Positions 24,653-33,410 of a DNA stretch of 64,000 bases are shown one piece after another; the stretch's first letter is position 1, and each line of letters opens with the position of its first letter. The notes under the pieces were generated by a model. The model searched no databases. It was not told where the DNA came from and was given only the letters and a program-made list of their open reading frames with translations. The translations under genes and the position numbers were made by a program. The DNA comes from Actinocatenispora comari (GTDB lineage: Bacteria; Actinomycetota; Actinomycetes; Mycobacteriales; Micromonosporaceae), in the NCBI RefSeq assembly GCF_017312725.1, contig NZ_BOPO01000148.1:1-64000 (forward strand), written 5' to 3'.

Positions 24653-27046
24653 TCACTCGCCGGTCGGGCTGGCGACGACGACCGACAGGTCGTCGTCCGG
24701 GGCCGAACCGAGCGTCGCCGTGACGTGCTCGACCAGCGCCACCGGGTCGCCCAGGTCGACGTGCTGGCCGGCGTGCAGCAGCGCCTCCAGGCCACTCGCC
24801 AGCGTGCGGTCCCGCCGTACCACCAGGCCGTCGGTGTAGAGCAGCAGCCGCTCGCCGGGCGGCAGGTCGACCGCGGCCTGCTGGTACGCGATGTCCGGCG
24901 CGGCGCCGACGGGCAGGCCGAGCGGGCCGGTCAGCACGCTCGCGGTCCCGTCCGGCGCGTACCGCAGCGGCGCCGCCTGGCCGGCAGCGGCCCACTGCAT
25001 CCGGTGCTCGGCCGGCTGGTACCGGGCCACCACCAGGGTGGCCAGCTGCCCGGCGCCGAGCTCGCCGACCAGCCGGTTCAGCGCGGACAGCAGCTCGCCC
25101 GGGTCCATCCCGAGCACCGCATAGGCGCGTACCGCGTTGCGCAGCCGGGCCGCCGCCACAGTCGCCGCCAGCCCGCTACCGGCGACGTCGCCCACCACCA
25201 GGTAGGTCGAGGCGCCCGCCGGGCCCGACCGCAGCGCGAACACGTCGTACCAGTCGCCGGCGACCCGGCCGGTCGCCTCGGACGACCGGCACAGCCCGGA
25301 CACCGCGATCCCGGGCGTCTCGGTCAGCTCCGGGTCGGTCGGCAGCAGCGCGTCCCGCATCGACTCGGCCGCCTGCGACTCGGCCCGCAGCCGCTGCTTC
25401 TGCGCGGCCAGCGCCTCCTGCGCGCGGCGCAGCTGCGACTCGACCGCCCGCTCCTCGGTGACGTCCTGCGCGGTACCGCGGATCGCCCACACCGCACCGT
25501 CGGAGTCGAACTCCGGCTCGCCGCTGAGCCGCAACCGCCGCGCGGGCGCGTCGGCCAACCGGTGCTCGACGGTGAACGCCCGGCCGGCGAGCAGCGCGCC
25601 GCGGATCGCCTCCTGCACCGCGTACCAGTCGTCGGCGTGCACGTACTCGCCGCTGTCCGACAGCGGCAGCGCACCCTGCTCCTCGGTCCGCCCGAGCAGC
25701 CGGTACATCTCCGGTGACCAGCGGGCCGCGCCGGTGCGCAGGTCCCACCGGAACGAGCCGAGCCGGCCGATCCGCTCCGCCTGCAGCAGCTGGCCGTGCA
25801 GTTCCTCCGCGGTCGACCGGCGCTGCCACAGCCAGAGCACGCCGTCCCCGAGCCGGGTCGCGTCGACCCGCGCCACCAGCGACTCCTCGGTGCCGTCCGC
25901 CGCCGCGTCGATCGTCACGTCACCCAGCCGGGCCGGTTCGCCGTCCGCCAGCACCCGGGCGAACTCGCCGAGCAGCAGCCGGCTGCCGGTGTCCGGCAGC
26001 ACCGCGAGCAGGGTGCGGTCGGTCGCGTCCGGCCCGGCCAGCGCGGTCAGCAGCGCCGCTGCCGCGGCGTTCGTGTACTCGAACCGGAAGTCGACGACCC
26101 GCCCCTCGTCGTCGCGCACCGGCCCGAGCAGCACCCCCGGCGTGGGCACCGCGTCCAGCACGGCCCGGGTCGGATCGGCCTCGGTGGCCGGCAGCTCCGC
26201 GGTCGTCAGCCGGCCCACCCGGCCGCCGATCGGCGTCGCCAGCGCCACCAGGTACCGGTGCGCCTGCGCGCTCAGCTCCGTCGGCTCCCGCCAGCCGACC
26301 GCCAGCACCCCGACCACCTCGGTACCGGCGGACAGCGGTACGGCCAGCACCGAGCGCAACGCCGCGTCGCCGGTGTCGGCGACCCAGACGGTGTCGGACC
26401 GCTCGAACGCGGTACCGGCGGTGGCGGCGAGCGGCGCGGCATCGTCGTCGCCGTACCCACCGACCGGTTGCAGCTGGTCGGCCGGATCGCGCAGCAGGAT
26501 CGACACAGCGGCCGGCGCCGGCCAGCCCACGGTGGCCTCGGCGACCGTCTCGGCGAGCTGCGGGTACTCCCGGGCGGTGGTGATGCGCGCGGACAGCAGC
26601 TGGTGCTGCGCCTGCAGCGCCTCGACCTCGGGTTGCCGGGCCCGCGGCTGTTCGGGTACCGGCCGGTCGGCGGCGCGGCGCCGGGCGTGCGCGAGGTACT
26701 GGTCGAGCTCGTCGTCCAGGAACGCGGCCGGCCGTTCCGTCTCCGGGGCCGGCGCGGTCGCGCCGACCAGCGCCGCGGCCACCTCGGCAAGTTTGATGTT
26801 GGTGCGCTGGGACAGCCGGACCAGATGGTCGAACGCCTCGTCCGGGCCGACCCCGAGCCGCTCCACCAGCATGCCCTTGGCCTGCTCGATGACCGCCCGG
26901 TTGCGCATCGCCCGGCGCATGCCGGCCAGCTCGTCCCGCAGCCGGGTCACGACCCCGGCGAGCGCCTCCTGCGGCTGCGCCGGGTCGGTGCCGGCGTCAG
27001 AACCGGCCGACGGGTCCTCGCCGCCGCGCCCCGCCTGTTTCTTCAC
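24653..27046 (-). CDS. ANTAR-GAF-PAS-SpoIIE/PP2C phosphatase
   Basis: A 797-residue multidomain regulator. Residues ~30-90 form an ANTAR RNA-binding helix bundle (MRNRAVIEQAKGMLVERLGV, then FDHLVRLSQRTNIKLAEVA). A GAF domain (~145-260), a PAS-like region (~265-390) and a second PAS with PAC motif (GTAQDVTEERA, ~420-540) follow. The C-terminal ~230 residues are a SpoIIE PP2C domain (VAGDWYDV, VGDVAGSGLAA, DDDLSVVVA). ANTAR domains usually lie at the C-terminus of two-component regulators; here one leads the chain. It likely links RNA antitermination or dimer state to dephosphorylation of an anti-sigma antagonist. Confidence 0.9.
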   Translation of the reverse strand: MKKQAGRGGEDPSAGSDAGTDPAQPQEALAGVVTRLRDELAGMRRAMRNRAVIEQAKGMLVERLGVGPDEAFDHLVRLSQRTNIKLAEVAAALVGATAPAPETERPAAFLDDELDQYLAHARRRAADRPVPEQPRARQPEVEALQAQHQLLSARITTAREYPQLAETVAEATVGWPAPAAVSILLRDPADQLQPVGGYGDDDAAPLAATAGTAFERSDTVWVADTGDAALRSVLAVPLSAGTEVVGVLAVGWREPTELSAQAHRYLVALATPIGGRVGRLTTAELPATEADPTRAVLDAVPTPGVLLGPVRDDEGRVVDFRFEYTNAAAAALLTALAGPDATDRTLLAVLPDTGSRLLLGEFARVLADGEPARLGDVTIDAAADGTEESLVARVDATRLGDGVLWLWQRRSTAEELHGQLLQAERIGRLGSFRWDLRTGAARWSPEMYRLLGRTEEQGALPLSDSGEYVHADDWYAVQEAIRGALLAGRAFTVEHRLADAPARRLRLSGEPEFDSDGAVWAIRGTAQDVTEERAVESQLRRAQEALAAQKQRLRAESQAAESMRDALLPTDPELTETPGIAVSGLCRSSEATGRVAGDWYDVFALRSGPAGASTYLVVGDVAGSGLAATVAAARLRNAVRAYAVLGMDPGELLSALNRLVGELGAGQLATLVVARYQPAEHRMQWAAAGQAAPLRYAPDGTASVLTGPLGLPVGAAPDIAYQQAAVDLPPGERLLLYTDGLVVRRDRTLASGLEALLHAGQHVDLGDPVALVEHVTATLGSAPDDDLSVVVASPTGE

Positions 27047-27159
27047 GGTAGGCCGGCCTCCTGGGTACGACGGGTCGCGGTGGAGCGTACCGCCCGGCCC
27101 GCGCGGACGGTGGTCCGCACCGCGCCGCGGGTGGGAACGCCGGTTCGGTCCCGAGTCGC

Positions 27160-27165
27160 TATGGT
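27160..27165 (+). promoter_or_regulatory. -10 box of second mycosin gene
   Basis: TATGGT about 35 bp before the GTG at 27197. The start is additionally served by GGGAGG 5 nt upstream. Confidence 0.4.
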
Positions 27166-27196
27166 GGGCCGGAATCCGTCAAAACGGGAGGACGCT

Positions 27197-28501
27197 GTGC
27201 GCAGAACATCGGCACTCCGGGCGGGTGCCGTCGGCGCCCTGGTCGGCGGGCTGCTCGCCGCCGTCGCCCTGCCCGGTGCGGCGTCGGCCGCCCCCGACCT
27301 GAGGGCCGCCAACTGGTACCCGGACGCGATGCATCTCGCGCCGGCGCAGCAGATCAGTACCGGTCAGGGCGTCACGGTCGCGGTGCTGGACAGCGGCGTG
27401 AACCCGATCCCGGAGCTGTCCGGCCGGGTGCTCCCGGGCTTCGACCCGGGCGGCGGCGACGGCCGCCGGGACCGCGACGGCCACGGTACGAGCATGGCCG
27501 CGCTGATCGCCGGCTCCGGCGACATGCCCGGTGTCGCGCCGGACGCCAGGATCCTCCCGGTGTACGCGATCAAGGGTGAGGAGGCCGGGCTGCTGCCGAC
27601 GGCGTCCATCACCCGGCTCGTGCACTACGCGATCGACCACGGTGCCCGGGTGGTGAACATGTCGTTCACCGGCAACGACTCGGCCGACCCGGCGGACGCG
27701 CCGTGGAAGAAGGAACTGGTCGCCTACGCGACCAAGCACCGGGCGGTGCTCGTCTCCGGTACCGGCAACGACCCGAAGGCTCCGATCGGCCGGCCGGCCG
27801 ACGTGCCGGGGGTCGTCGCGGTCTCCGGCCTGGCGCAGAGCGGCTCGGCCTGGACCGGCTCCACCACCGGCAGCGGCACCGTGCTCGCCGCACCGGCCGA
27901 GAGGATCACCGTCCCGACCGGGGTGCCCGGCAAGGAGTACGAGACGTCCACCGGCACCAGTGGCGCCACCGCCCTGGTCTCCGGCGTGCTCGCGCTGATC
28001 ATGTCCAAGTACCCGGACATCTCCTCGGCCGACGCGGTCAACCGGCTCATCGCCACCGCGCACGACCTCGGCGCCAAGGGCCGCGACCCGGTGTACGGGT
28101 TCGGTGCGGTCGACGCGGCCGCCGCGCTGGCCCCGCAGGTACCGAAGGCGGACGGCAACCCGCTCGCCGCCGGCGGGGCGGCCGCGACCAGCTCCGCCAG
28201 CGGGACGAACGGCTCGGACAACGGCCTGTCCACCGCCGTGCTGATCGCGGTGATCGTGGTCGCCGCACTGCTGATCCTGGTGCTGATCGTGGTGATCGTG
28301 ACGCTGCGGTCGCGCCGCCGCGGCGGCGGTGGCAACGGTGGCGGGGGCGGTGGTGGCGGCGGCGGACCGGGCGGCCCGCCCGGCGGACCCGGCGGTGGCC
28401 CGGTCGGGTACGCCCAGCCGCAGCAGGCGCCGCCGCAGTGCCAGCATCCGCAGGGCGAGCCGGTACCGGCGGGGCAGTATGGCCCGCCGCCCGGTCGCTG
28501 A
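27197..28501 (+). CDS. Mycosin-like S8 serine protease (left edge of ESX locus)
   Basis: A 434-residue secreted/anchored subtilase. It has a signal peptide (cleavage near ASAAPDL) and a catalytic triad D65 in AVLDSGV, H96 in RDGHGTSMAALI and S255 in TGTSGATALVSG. The serine motif is atypical (GTSGAT instead of GTSMAAP). A transmembrane helix lies at ~350-375, followed by a Gly-rich stretch and a Pro/Gln-rich cytoplasmic tail. That is the mycosin order: protease, TM, tail. The start is GTG 27197 with GGGAGG; ATG 27161 in frame overlaps the -10 box. It ends at a strong hairpin and faces the convergent secreted-protein gene. Confidence 0.92.
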   Translation: MRRTSALRAGAVGALVGGLLAAVALPGAASAAPDLRAANWYPDAMHLAPAQQISTGQGVTVAVLDSGVNPIPELSGRVLPGFDPGGGDGRRDRDGHGTSMAALIAGSGDMPGVAPDARILPVYAIKGEEAGLLPTASITRLVHYAIDHGARVVNMSFTGNDSADPADAPWKKELVAYATKHRAVLVSGTGNDPKAPIGRPADVPGVVAVSGLAQSGSAWTGSTTGSGTVLAAPAERITVPTGVPGKEYETSTGTSGATALVSGVLALIMSKYPDISSADAVNRLIATAHDLGAKGRDPVYGFGAVDAAAALAPQVPKADGNPLAAGGAAATSSASGTNGSDNGLSTAVLIAVIVVAALLILVLIVVIVTLRSRRRGGGGNGGGGGGGGGGPGGPPGGPGGGPVGYAQPQQAPPQCQHPQGEPVPAGQYGPPPGR

Positions 28502-28512
28502 CGACAGGAACC

Positions 28513-28541
28513 GGGGCCCGGGAGCGATGCTCCCGGGCCCC
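28513..28541. terminator. Strong bidirectional hairpin terminator
   Basis: A 13-bp perfect stem, GGGGCCCGGGAGC with GCTCCCGGGCCCC, closes a 3-nt loop. Outer bases ACGACAG (28501-28507) and CTGTCGT (28543-28549) extend the pairing. It lies between convergent genes. Confidence 0.8.
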
Positions 28542-28606
28542 GCTGTCGTTCCGACCCGTGCCACTCGTCGATGCGGTCCCGACCCCGTGCCGTTCGACCC
28601 GGTCTC

Positions 28607-28727
28607 GTCCCGTTCGGCCGCTCGGCCCGGCCGGGTCTCGTGCGGTTCGGCTGGTCAGCCCGGCCGGATCCGGTGCGGTTCGGCTGGTCGGCCTGGCCGG
28701 ATCCGGTGTGGTTCGGCTGGTCAGCGC
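28607..28727. repeat. 33-bp tandem repeat at a convergent gene junction
   Basis: Units begin near 28607, 28640, 28673 and 28706 (last one partial), with core GGTTCGGCTGGTCAGCCCGG. The array runs into the stop codon of the minus-strand gene that ends at 28721. Confidence 0.8.
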
Positions 28728-29878
28728 CGGTCGTCGGTGTGCGGCCGACCGCCGAGCAGGCCGGTGGCGGCCTCCTCGTCGCCGCCCCAGACCTCCTCGT
28801 CCTCGGTCAGCCAGGTGCTGTATTCCTCGCCGTCGCCCTCGCCGGCACCGCGCGAGCCCGCCCCGCCGCGTGGCGCCATCGCGCCCCGGCCGGCCACGCC
28901 GCCGCCGGTGCCAGCACCCGCGTTGGCGAACATTCCACCGGCGACCCCGCCGCCGGAGGCGCCGCCGGCCGGCGACGAGGCGAGGCCGCCGGCGCCGCCG
29001 CCCAGCCCGCCACCGAACCCGGCGCCGGTCGGCCCGCCCGCACCGCTCAGCACCGACCCGCCGGAGCCGGGGCCGCTCACGTCACCGACGTCGGTGGACG
29101 GGTCGTGCGTCGTCGACGGTGGCCCGTCGTGCGAGTTGCTGTCCAGCGTCTGGTACTTGTCGTCGAACTTGCCGTCCTCGTTGTGCTGCGTGTCGTCGTG
29201 GGTGCCGGGCGGGGCGGTGGTGCCGCTGCCGGGATCCACCGAACCCGGGTCCCGACGGTGGTCGTGCGGGTCGTGGCCGGGCGTGTCCTTGTCCGGATCC
29301 GACACGTGCCAGATGCCCGCGGCCGACTGGTAGTTGCCGGACAGCTGGGCGATCAGCTGCACCATCCGGTTCTTGGCTGCTTTCTTCTGTTCCTCGTCCT
29401 TGTTGTGGCCCATGATGCCGCCGATGACGCCGCCGGCGACGGTGCCGACCGGCCCGGCCAGCGAACCGATCGCGGCACCCTTCGCGGCGCCGCCCATCGC
29501 CTGCCCGTTGTCGTCGGTGTTCTCCGGGTCCTCGTTGTGCTTCTTTGCCTCGCGGAGCTCGCCGTTCGCGTCCTGCAGGGTGTCGTGGAACTCGCCGATG
29601 TCGGTGGCGAGGTCACCCGCGAACTTCGAGATCAGCCCCATCCGCCGGTGGAACTCGTCGCCGGAGCTGCTGGACCACTCCTTGGCGAGGTTCTTCAGCT
29701 CGCCGTCGAGGTTGGTGTTCATGTCGTGCACGCCGCTGACGATCTTCTTCCATTCGGCGAGCAGCCCGTCCACCTGCTCCGGGTCGCCGGCCTTGAGCCC
29801 CTCGTACAGCGTCTCGTGGCTGAACTTCTCGTACTTGGCGACGAGGTCCTCGCACGTCTTCGGGGGGTAGGCGCCCAT
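28721..29878 (-). CDS. Probable ESX-secreted protein with WXG-like helical N-terminus and WLTEDE tail
   Basis: A 385-residue protein. The first ~200 residues are helical and charged, with a WXG100-like turn (KEWSSSSGDEF) and a Gly/Ala hydrophobic patch (GGAAKGAAIGSLAGPVG). The rest is disordered, His/Asp- then Gly-rich. The C-terminus ends in TWLTEDEEVWGG, almost identical to the tail of the protein at 42719-43888. Together with its neighbour at 29878-30243 it forms a pair that mirrors the 42280/42719 pair. Its start overlaps the neighbour's stop (ATGA). A role as exported ESX cargo is inferred from context and fold; no family name can be given. Confidence 0.8.
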   Translation of the reverse strand: MGAYPPKTCEDLVAKYEKFSHETLYEGLKAGDPEQVDGLLAEWKKIVSGVHDMNTNLDGELKNLAKEWSSSSGDEFHRRMGLISKFAGDLATDIGEFHDTLQDANGELREAKKHNEDPENTDDNGQAMGGAAKGAAIGSLAGPVGTVAGGVIGGIMGHNKDEEQKKAAKNRMVQLIAQLSGNYQSAAGIWHVSDPDKDTPGHDPHDHRRDPGSVDPGSGTTAPPGTHDDTQHNEDGKFDDKYQTLDSNSHDGPPSTTHDPSTDVGDVSGPGSGGSVLSGAGGPTGAGFGGGLGGGAGGLASSPAGGASGGGVAGGMFANAGAGTGGGVAGRGAMAPRGGAGSRGAGEGDGEEYSTWLTEDEEVWGGDEEAATGLLGGRPHTDDRR

Positions 29879-30243
29879 CAGGCCTTCTCCTTCAATGCGG
29901 TGCCGACCGGAGCCAGCGTGCGCTCGATGTCCTTCGAGTTGGCGTCGTTGCGCGCCTCCGCCGTCTTGTACGTCGCGAGGATCGTCTTGGTGGCCTGCTG
30001 TGCCGCCTCGATCGCGCTCTTCAGCCGCTGCACCCGGTCGTGGTAGTCGTTCGCCGTCGTCGAGTAGTAGTTGCTCATCTCGTTGCCGTCGGAGAACGTG
30101 CCCAGCTTCGGGCTGACGTGCCAGAGCTTGTTCTCGATCGTCTTGAGCATCGAGACAGCCGCACTGTGGTGGTTGTTCAACGCCGTCTGGAAGTCCTCCA
30201 GCGAGTGGACGTCGACGACGGTCTTGCCGTACTCGGTGGTCAT
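29878..30243 (-). CDS. WXG100-fold ESX protein, 121 aa
   Basis: A 121-residue all-helical protein with heptad-like spacing. Near the C-terminus it carries YKTAEARNDANSKDIE, in which YKTAE fits the YxxxD/E type VII secretion signal. The same segment (YDDAEELNDANSKNI) occurs in the protein at 42280-42717, so the two are paralogs. ATG 30243 is chosen; further upstream the frame loses coding character. It is coupled by ATGA overlap to the larger partner downstream. It is probably a heterodimer partner or co-secreted factor. Confidence 0.82.
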   Translation of the reverse strand: MTTEYGKTVVDVHSLEDFQTALNNHHSAAVSMLKTIENKLWHVSPKLGTFSDGNEMSNYYSTTANDYHDRVQRLKSAIEAAQQATKTILATYKTAEARNDANSKDIERTLAPVGTALKEKA

Positions 30244-30315
30244 CGAGAAGCCCCGTTTCACCCGGTCACTACGAGTCGGCGGCATGCCGAGTCTGGACCC
30301 AGCTGCCGTGTAGCT

Positions 30316-30321
30316 AGCGTA
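30316..30321 (-). promoter_or_regulatory. Candidate -10 box for the left ESX pair
   Basis: TACGCT on the minus strand in the locally AT-rich CTTTACGCTAGC, about 70 nt before the ATG at 30243. Confidence 0.35.
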
Positions 30322-30477
30322 AAGGATGGGTACCAGCCGAACAGAGCCCAATGTGTCGATCTGCGTCGACCGTGCCGAACCGGTGATCTTCGTCCGAAGC
30401 TCGCGCGCGGCGACCGGCCTGGATCCGGACGCCGGTTCGCCCGGTCGCCGGCCGCGATTCACGGTCGCGACCAGCGG

Positions 30478-31929
30478 TCAGTCCGTCTGCTTCTGCGGGC
30501 TCGCGGTCGGCGACGGCGCGTTGACGATGTTGAACTGGGTGGCCTGGTCGGGATCGAGCGCCGGGCCGGTCGGCACCAGGTCGAGCAGCGACACCGGCAC
30601 CGGCACCGGCTTCCTGCCACCGAACCCGAGCAACTCGCTGGCGTTCTTCTTCCCGGACGTCACCAGCGCGTACTTGAAGCCCTCGTCGGTCACCAGGTAG
30701 ACGGTGGTACCGGCGGTGACGCCGGGCTGCGGCTCCTCCCGGACCAGCGCGCCGTGCCCGCCGGGCAGCACGATGCGGTCCGCGACGGGGCCGGTGTCGG
30801 CCGGACCGCTGGTGGTGTTGCCGGCGTTCGGATCGGGCCGCAGCGCCTTCGGCGCCTGCTCGTACAACCGGAGCGTGACCGGCTCGGTGTCGCTGCCCTT
30901 CTTCGCGCCCCGGTAACCGGCGCACACGGCGGGCTGGCTGCCGGACAGCGACTCGATCTCCGGCACCTTCGTCGGGAAGTCCTTCGGCTCCAGGGTGGTG
31001 CGTGCGTTCAGGTCGCCGGCCACCGCGTTCGCCGGCACCTGGGTCGGCTGGGCGCCGGCGAGCAGCAGCTTCGCGGTCACCTCGTGGATCGACACCAGCC
31101 CGTCGCGCATCAGCACGTAGTAGACGTCGCCGCTGCGGAACACGTCGCCGACCTTGTGCTCCGTCCCGTCGACGGTCTTGCCCGCCTCGCCCTTGCCGGG
31201 GATCTTCGGCACCGCCAGGTCGCGGCCCTGCGGTACCGCGCTGATCATCGCGGTACCGACCACCGAACGGTCGGCGCCGGTCAGTCCGAGCGAGGTGAGC
31301 GCCGTGTCGTCCGGGATCTGGTACCGCTCGTCGTGCCAGAGCAGGTACATGGTGCCGTCGGTGCTGCCCTCGGTGACCAGCAGTCCCTTGTCTCCCATGC
31401 CCTTGCCGCCGGGCAGCGCCCGGCCCACCATCAGCTCGGTGGCGAGGCTGGTGGTGGAACTGGCGAACCTCGGTGAGCTGCAGACGATCCACGGCAGGCC
31501 GACCAGCGCGTCCGCGGACGGCACCGAGTCGGGCGCGCCGACGATGCCGATCGCGGCGCCGCGCGGCACGTCGCGCAGCGAGTTCGCCGAGACCTGCTGC
31601 GGCGCGGCGGCACCGACGATCAGCCGCGCGGAGGCGTAGTTGAGCACCGGGTGCAGCGTGCCGCTCTGGTAGATGTAGCGCGCCCCCGACTCGCGCTCGA
31701 TCACCAGCGTGTTGTCCTTCTTCCAGGCGCTCTTGCCGCCGGGCCGCAGGATCCCGTACACCCCGACGCCGGCGAAGACGATGGTCGCGATCATGACGCT
31801 GGCGAAGGCGGCGAGGCCCAGCCGGCGCATCGGCAGCACGGTGCTCTCCGGCTCGCCGGAGAGCATGGCCGAGACGATTCTCCTGGTGACGAAGCGATAC
31901 CCCTGCAACTGCTCGCGTCGCGTGGGCAT
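30478..31929 (-). CDS. eccB: Type VII secretion core component EccB
   Basis: A 483-residue ESX core protein. A cytoplasmic N-terminus starts MPTRREQLQGYRFVTRRIVSAML, the typical EccB opening. One transmembrane helix (~residues 38-60) follows, then a long extracytoplasmic R-repeat domain with two cysteines (WIVCSSP and PAVCAGY) that fit the conserved EccB disulfide. The C-terminal tail is short and Pro/Ser-rich. It forms the membrane core with EccC, EccD and EccE. The start is ATG 31929 behind GGGGAGGTCCC; the open frame continues upstream without coding character. It is divergent from eccE. Confidence 0.95.
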   Translation of the reverse strand: MPTRREQLQGYRFVTRRIVSAMLSGEPESTVLPMRRLGLAAFASVMIATIVFAGVGVYGILRPGGKSAWKKDNTLVIERESGARYIYQSGTLHPVLNYASARLIVGAAAPQQVSANSLRDVPRGAAIGIVGAPDSVPSADALVGLPWIVCSSPRFASSTTSLATELMVGRALPGGKGMGDKGLLVTEGSTDGTMYLLWHDERYQIPDDTALTSLGLTGADRSVVGTAMISAVPQGRDLAVPKIPGKGEAGKTVDGTEHKVGDVFRSGDVYYVLMRDGLVSIHEVTAKLLLAGAQPTQVPANAVAGDLNARTTLEPKDFPTKVPEIESLSGSQPAVCAGYRGAKKGSDTEPVTLRLYEQAPKALRPDPNAGNTTSGPADTGPVADRIVLPGGHGALVREEPQPGVTAGTTVYLVTDEGFKYALVTSGKKNASELLGFGGRKPVPVPVSLLDLVPTGPALDPDQATQFNIVNAPSPTASPQKQTD

Positions 31930-31971
31930 GGGACCTCCCCGTCCGGTGCGTCTTGCCACGACCGGACGCCG

Positions 31972-31977
31972 ATCGTA
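31972..31977 (-). promoter_or_regulatory. Candidate -10 box for eccB
   Basis: TACGAT on the minus strand, giving a leader of about 35 nt before the eccB ATG at 31929. Confidence 0.4.
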
Positions 31978-32000
31978 CGGGATGGGTGCACGCGCGACGC

Positions 32001-32027
32001 TTGACGGTTTTGTGGCGTCCCTACGAT
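32001..32027 (+). promoter_or_regulatory. Candidate promoter for eccE operon
   Basis: TTGACG at 32001-32006 and TACGAT at 32022-32027; the 15-bp gap is shorter than ideal. The leader would be about 135 nt before the eccE start. Confidence 0.35.
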
Positions 32028-32168
32028 AGGTTCCCGTCAGTACCGTGTGCGTGCACGCTGAGGCTGATCGTGATGGTGTGCGGACAAGCGACCGGTCTGC
32101 GCCGGCGTGCCGGAAGCGCACCGGCGCGGCGAGAACGGGTGAGCGGACCGGGAAAGGGATGTCCAGCC

Positions 32169-33410
32169 ATGGTGATGACCGAGGCACCACCGCGCGCCCG
32201 GGGCGCCGTCCGGCTGGAGAACGCGAACCTCGGCGAGGTGACGTTCGCGCCGCGCGGCGGTCGGCGCCGGTTCGGCGGCGTCCGCGTCGGGCAGTTCGTC
32301 CTGCTCGAGGTGGCGCTGGCCGGGCTGATCGTCGCCGCCAACCTGCATCCGGTCTACTGGCTCGGCGGTGCCGGGGTGCTCGCGCTGCTGCTGCTGTTCG
32401 TGGCGCTCGGCCGGGTCGGCGGGCACTGGTGGACCGAGTGGCTGCTGCTGCGCAGGCGTTACCGGCGACGCAAGGACGGCCGCGGCGCGAGCACGGACGA
32501 CGCCCGGCTCGCCGCGCTGCGCCGGCTGGTGCCGGAGCTGTCCATCCGCACGATCGAGGACCGCGGCAACCGGATCGGCATCGGCCAGGACGAGTCCGGG
32601 TGGTTCGCAGTGGTCGCGGTCGCCCCGCGCACCGGGCTGCGCGGCGACCCGACCGAGTCGCTGCCGCTGGACGCCATGGCGCGGGTGCTCGACGAGGGCG
32701 GCCTGCGGGTCTCCGTGCTGCAGATCGTCGTGCACACCATCCCCGGCCCGGCGGCGATGCTCGACGACACCGCGCCGGCGGCCCGGTCGTACCGGCAGCT
32801 CGCCTCCGACGACATGGGCGTGGAGCCGATCGACCAGCGATGCTGGGTCGCGGTCCGGCTCGACCCGGCCACCGCGTCGCAGGCTGCCGCCACCCGCGGC
32901 GGCGGTGTCGACGGCGTGCACCGGGCGCTGTCCACCGCGGTCGGCCGGCTCGGCAAGGCGATCGGCGGCGCCGGCCTGGAGTACGAGCTGCTCGATGCCG
33001 AGGGCGTCCGGGACGCGCTGGCCCAGTCCTGCGGCGTCACCGGGTACGTCGACCCCGGTTCGGTCGGCCAGATCGGCGAGGAGTGGTCCAGCTGGCGGGC
33101 CGGCGGGCTGGCGCACGCGTGCTTCTGGGTGCGTGACTGGCCGCGGCTGCGCGACGTCAGCGGCGTCATCGGCCGCCTCGCCCGCACCCCGGCGGTGCTG
33201 ACCAGCGTCGCGGTGACCATGTCGCCTAGCGAGGACGGCATCGACTTCCGCACCCTGGTCCGGGTCGGCGCGCAGCCCGAACAGCTGACCGGCAACTGCC
33301 GGGCGCTGCAGCAGCTGGCGAACGTGTCCCGGGCCAAACTGTTCCGGCTCAACGGCGAGCAGGCGCCGTCGGTGTACGCGACCGCGCCGAGTGGAGGTGG
33401 CGCCCAGTGA
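32169..33410 (+). CDS. eccE: Type VII secretion core component EccE
   Basis: A 413-residue protein with two N-terminal hydrophobic segments (around residues 38-60 and 62-80: VGQFVLLEVALAGLIVAAN, then LGGAGVLALLLLFVALG). A cytoplasmic alpha/beta domain with no catalytic motif follows, the usual actinobacterial EccE plan. Start ATG 32169 has AAGGGA about 9 nt upstream. Its TGA overlaps the GTG of the next gene, so both are coupled. EccE stabilises the periphery of the ESX membrane complex. Confidence 0.88.
   Translation: MVMTEAPPRARGAVRLENANLGEVTFAPRGGRRRFGGVRVGQFVLLEVALAGLIVAANLHPVYWLGGAGVLALLLLFVALGRVGGHWWTEWLLLRRRYRRRKDGRGASTDDARLAALRRLVPELSIRTIEDRGNRIGIGQDESGWFAVVAVAPRTGLRGDPTESLPLDAMARVLDEGGLRVSVLQIVVHTIPGPAAMLDDTAPAARSYRQLASDDMGVEPIDQRCWVAVRLDPATASQAAATRGGGVDGVHRALSTAVGRLGKAIGGAGLEYELLDAEGVRDALAQSCGVTGYVDPGSVGQIGEEWSSWRAGGLAHACFWVRDWPRLRDVSGVIGRLARTPAVLTSVAVTMSPSEDGIDFRTLVRVGAQPEQLTGNCRALQQLANVSRAKLFRLNGEQAPSVYATAPSGGGAQ

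Noticed and set aside
27161-27196. Upstream ATG start for the 27197 mycosin
   Set aside because: The ATG lies within the TATGGT box; GTG 27197 has GGGAGG at ideal distance and gives a normal signal peptide.
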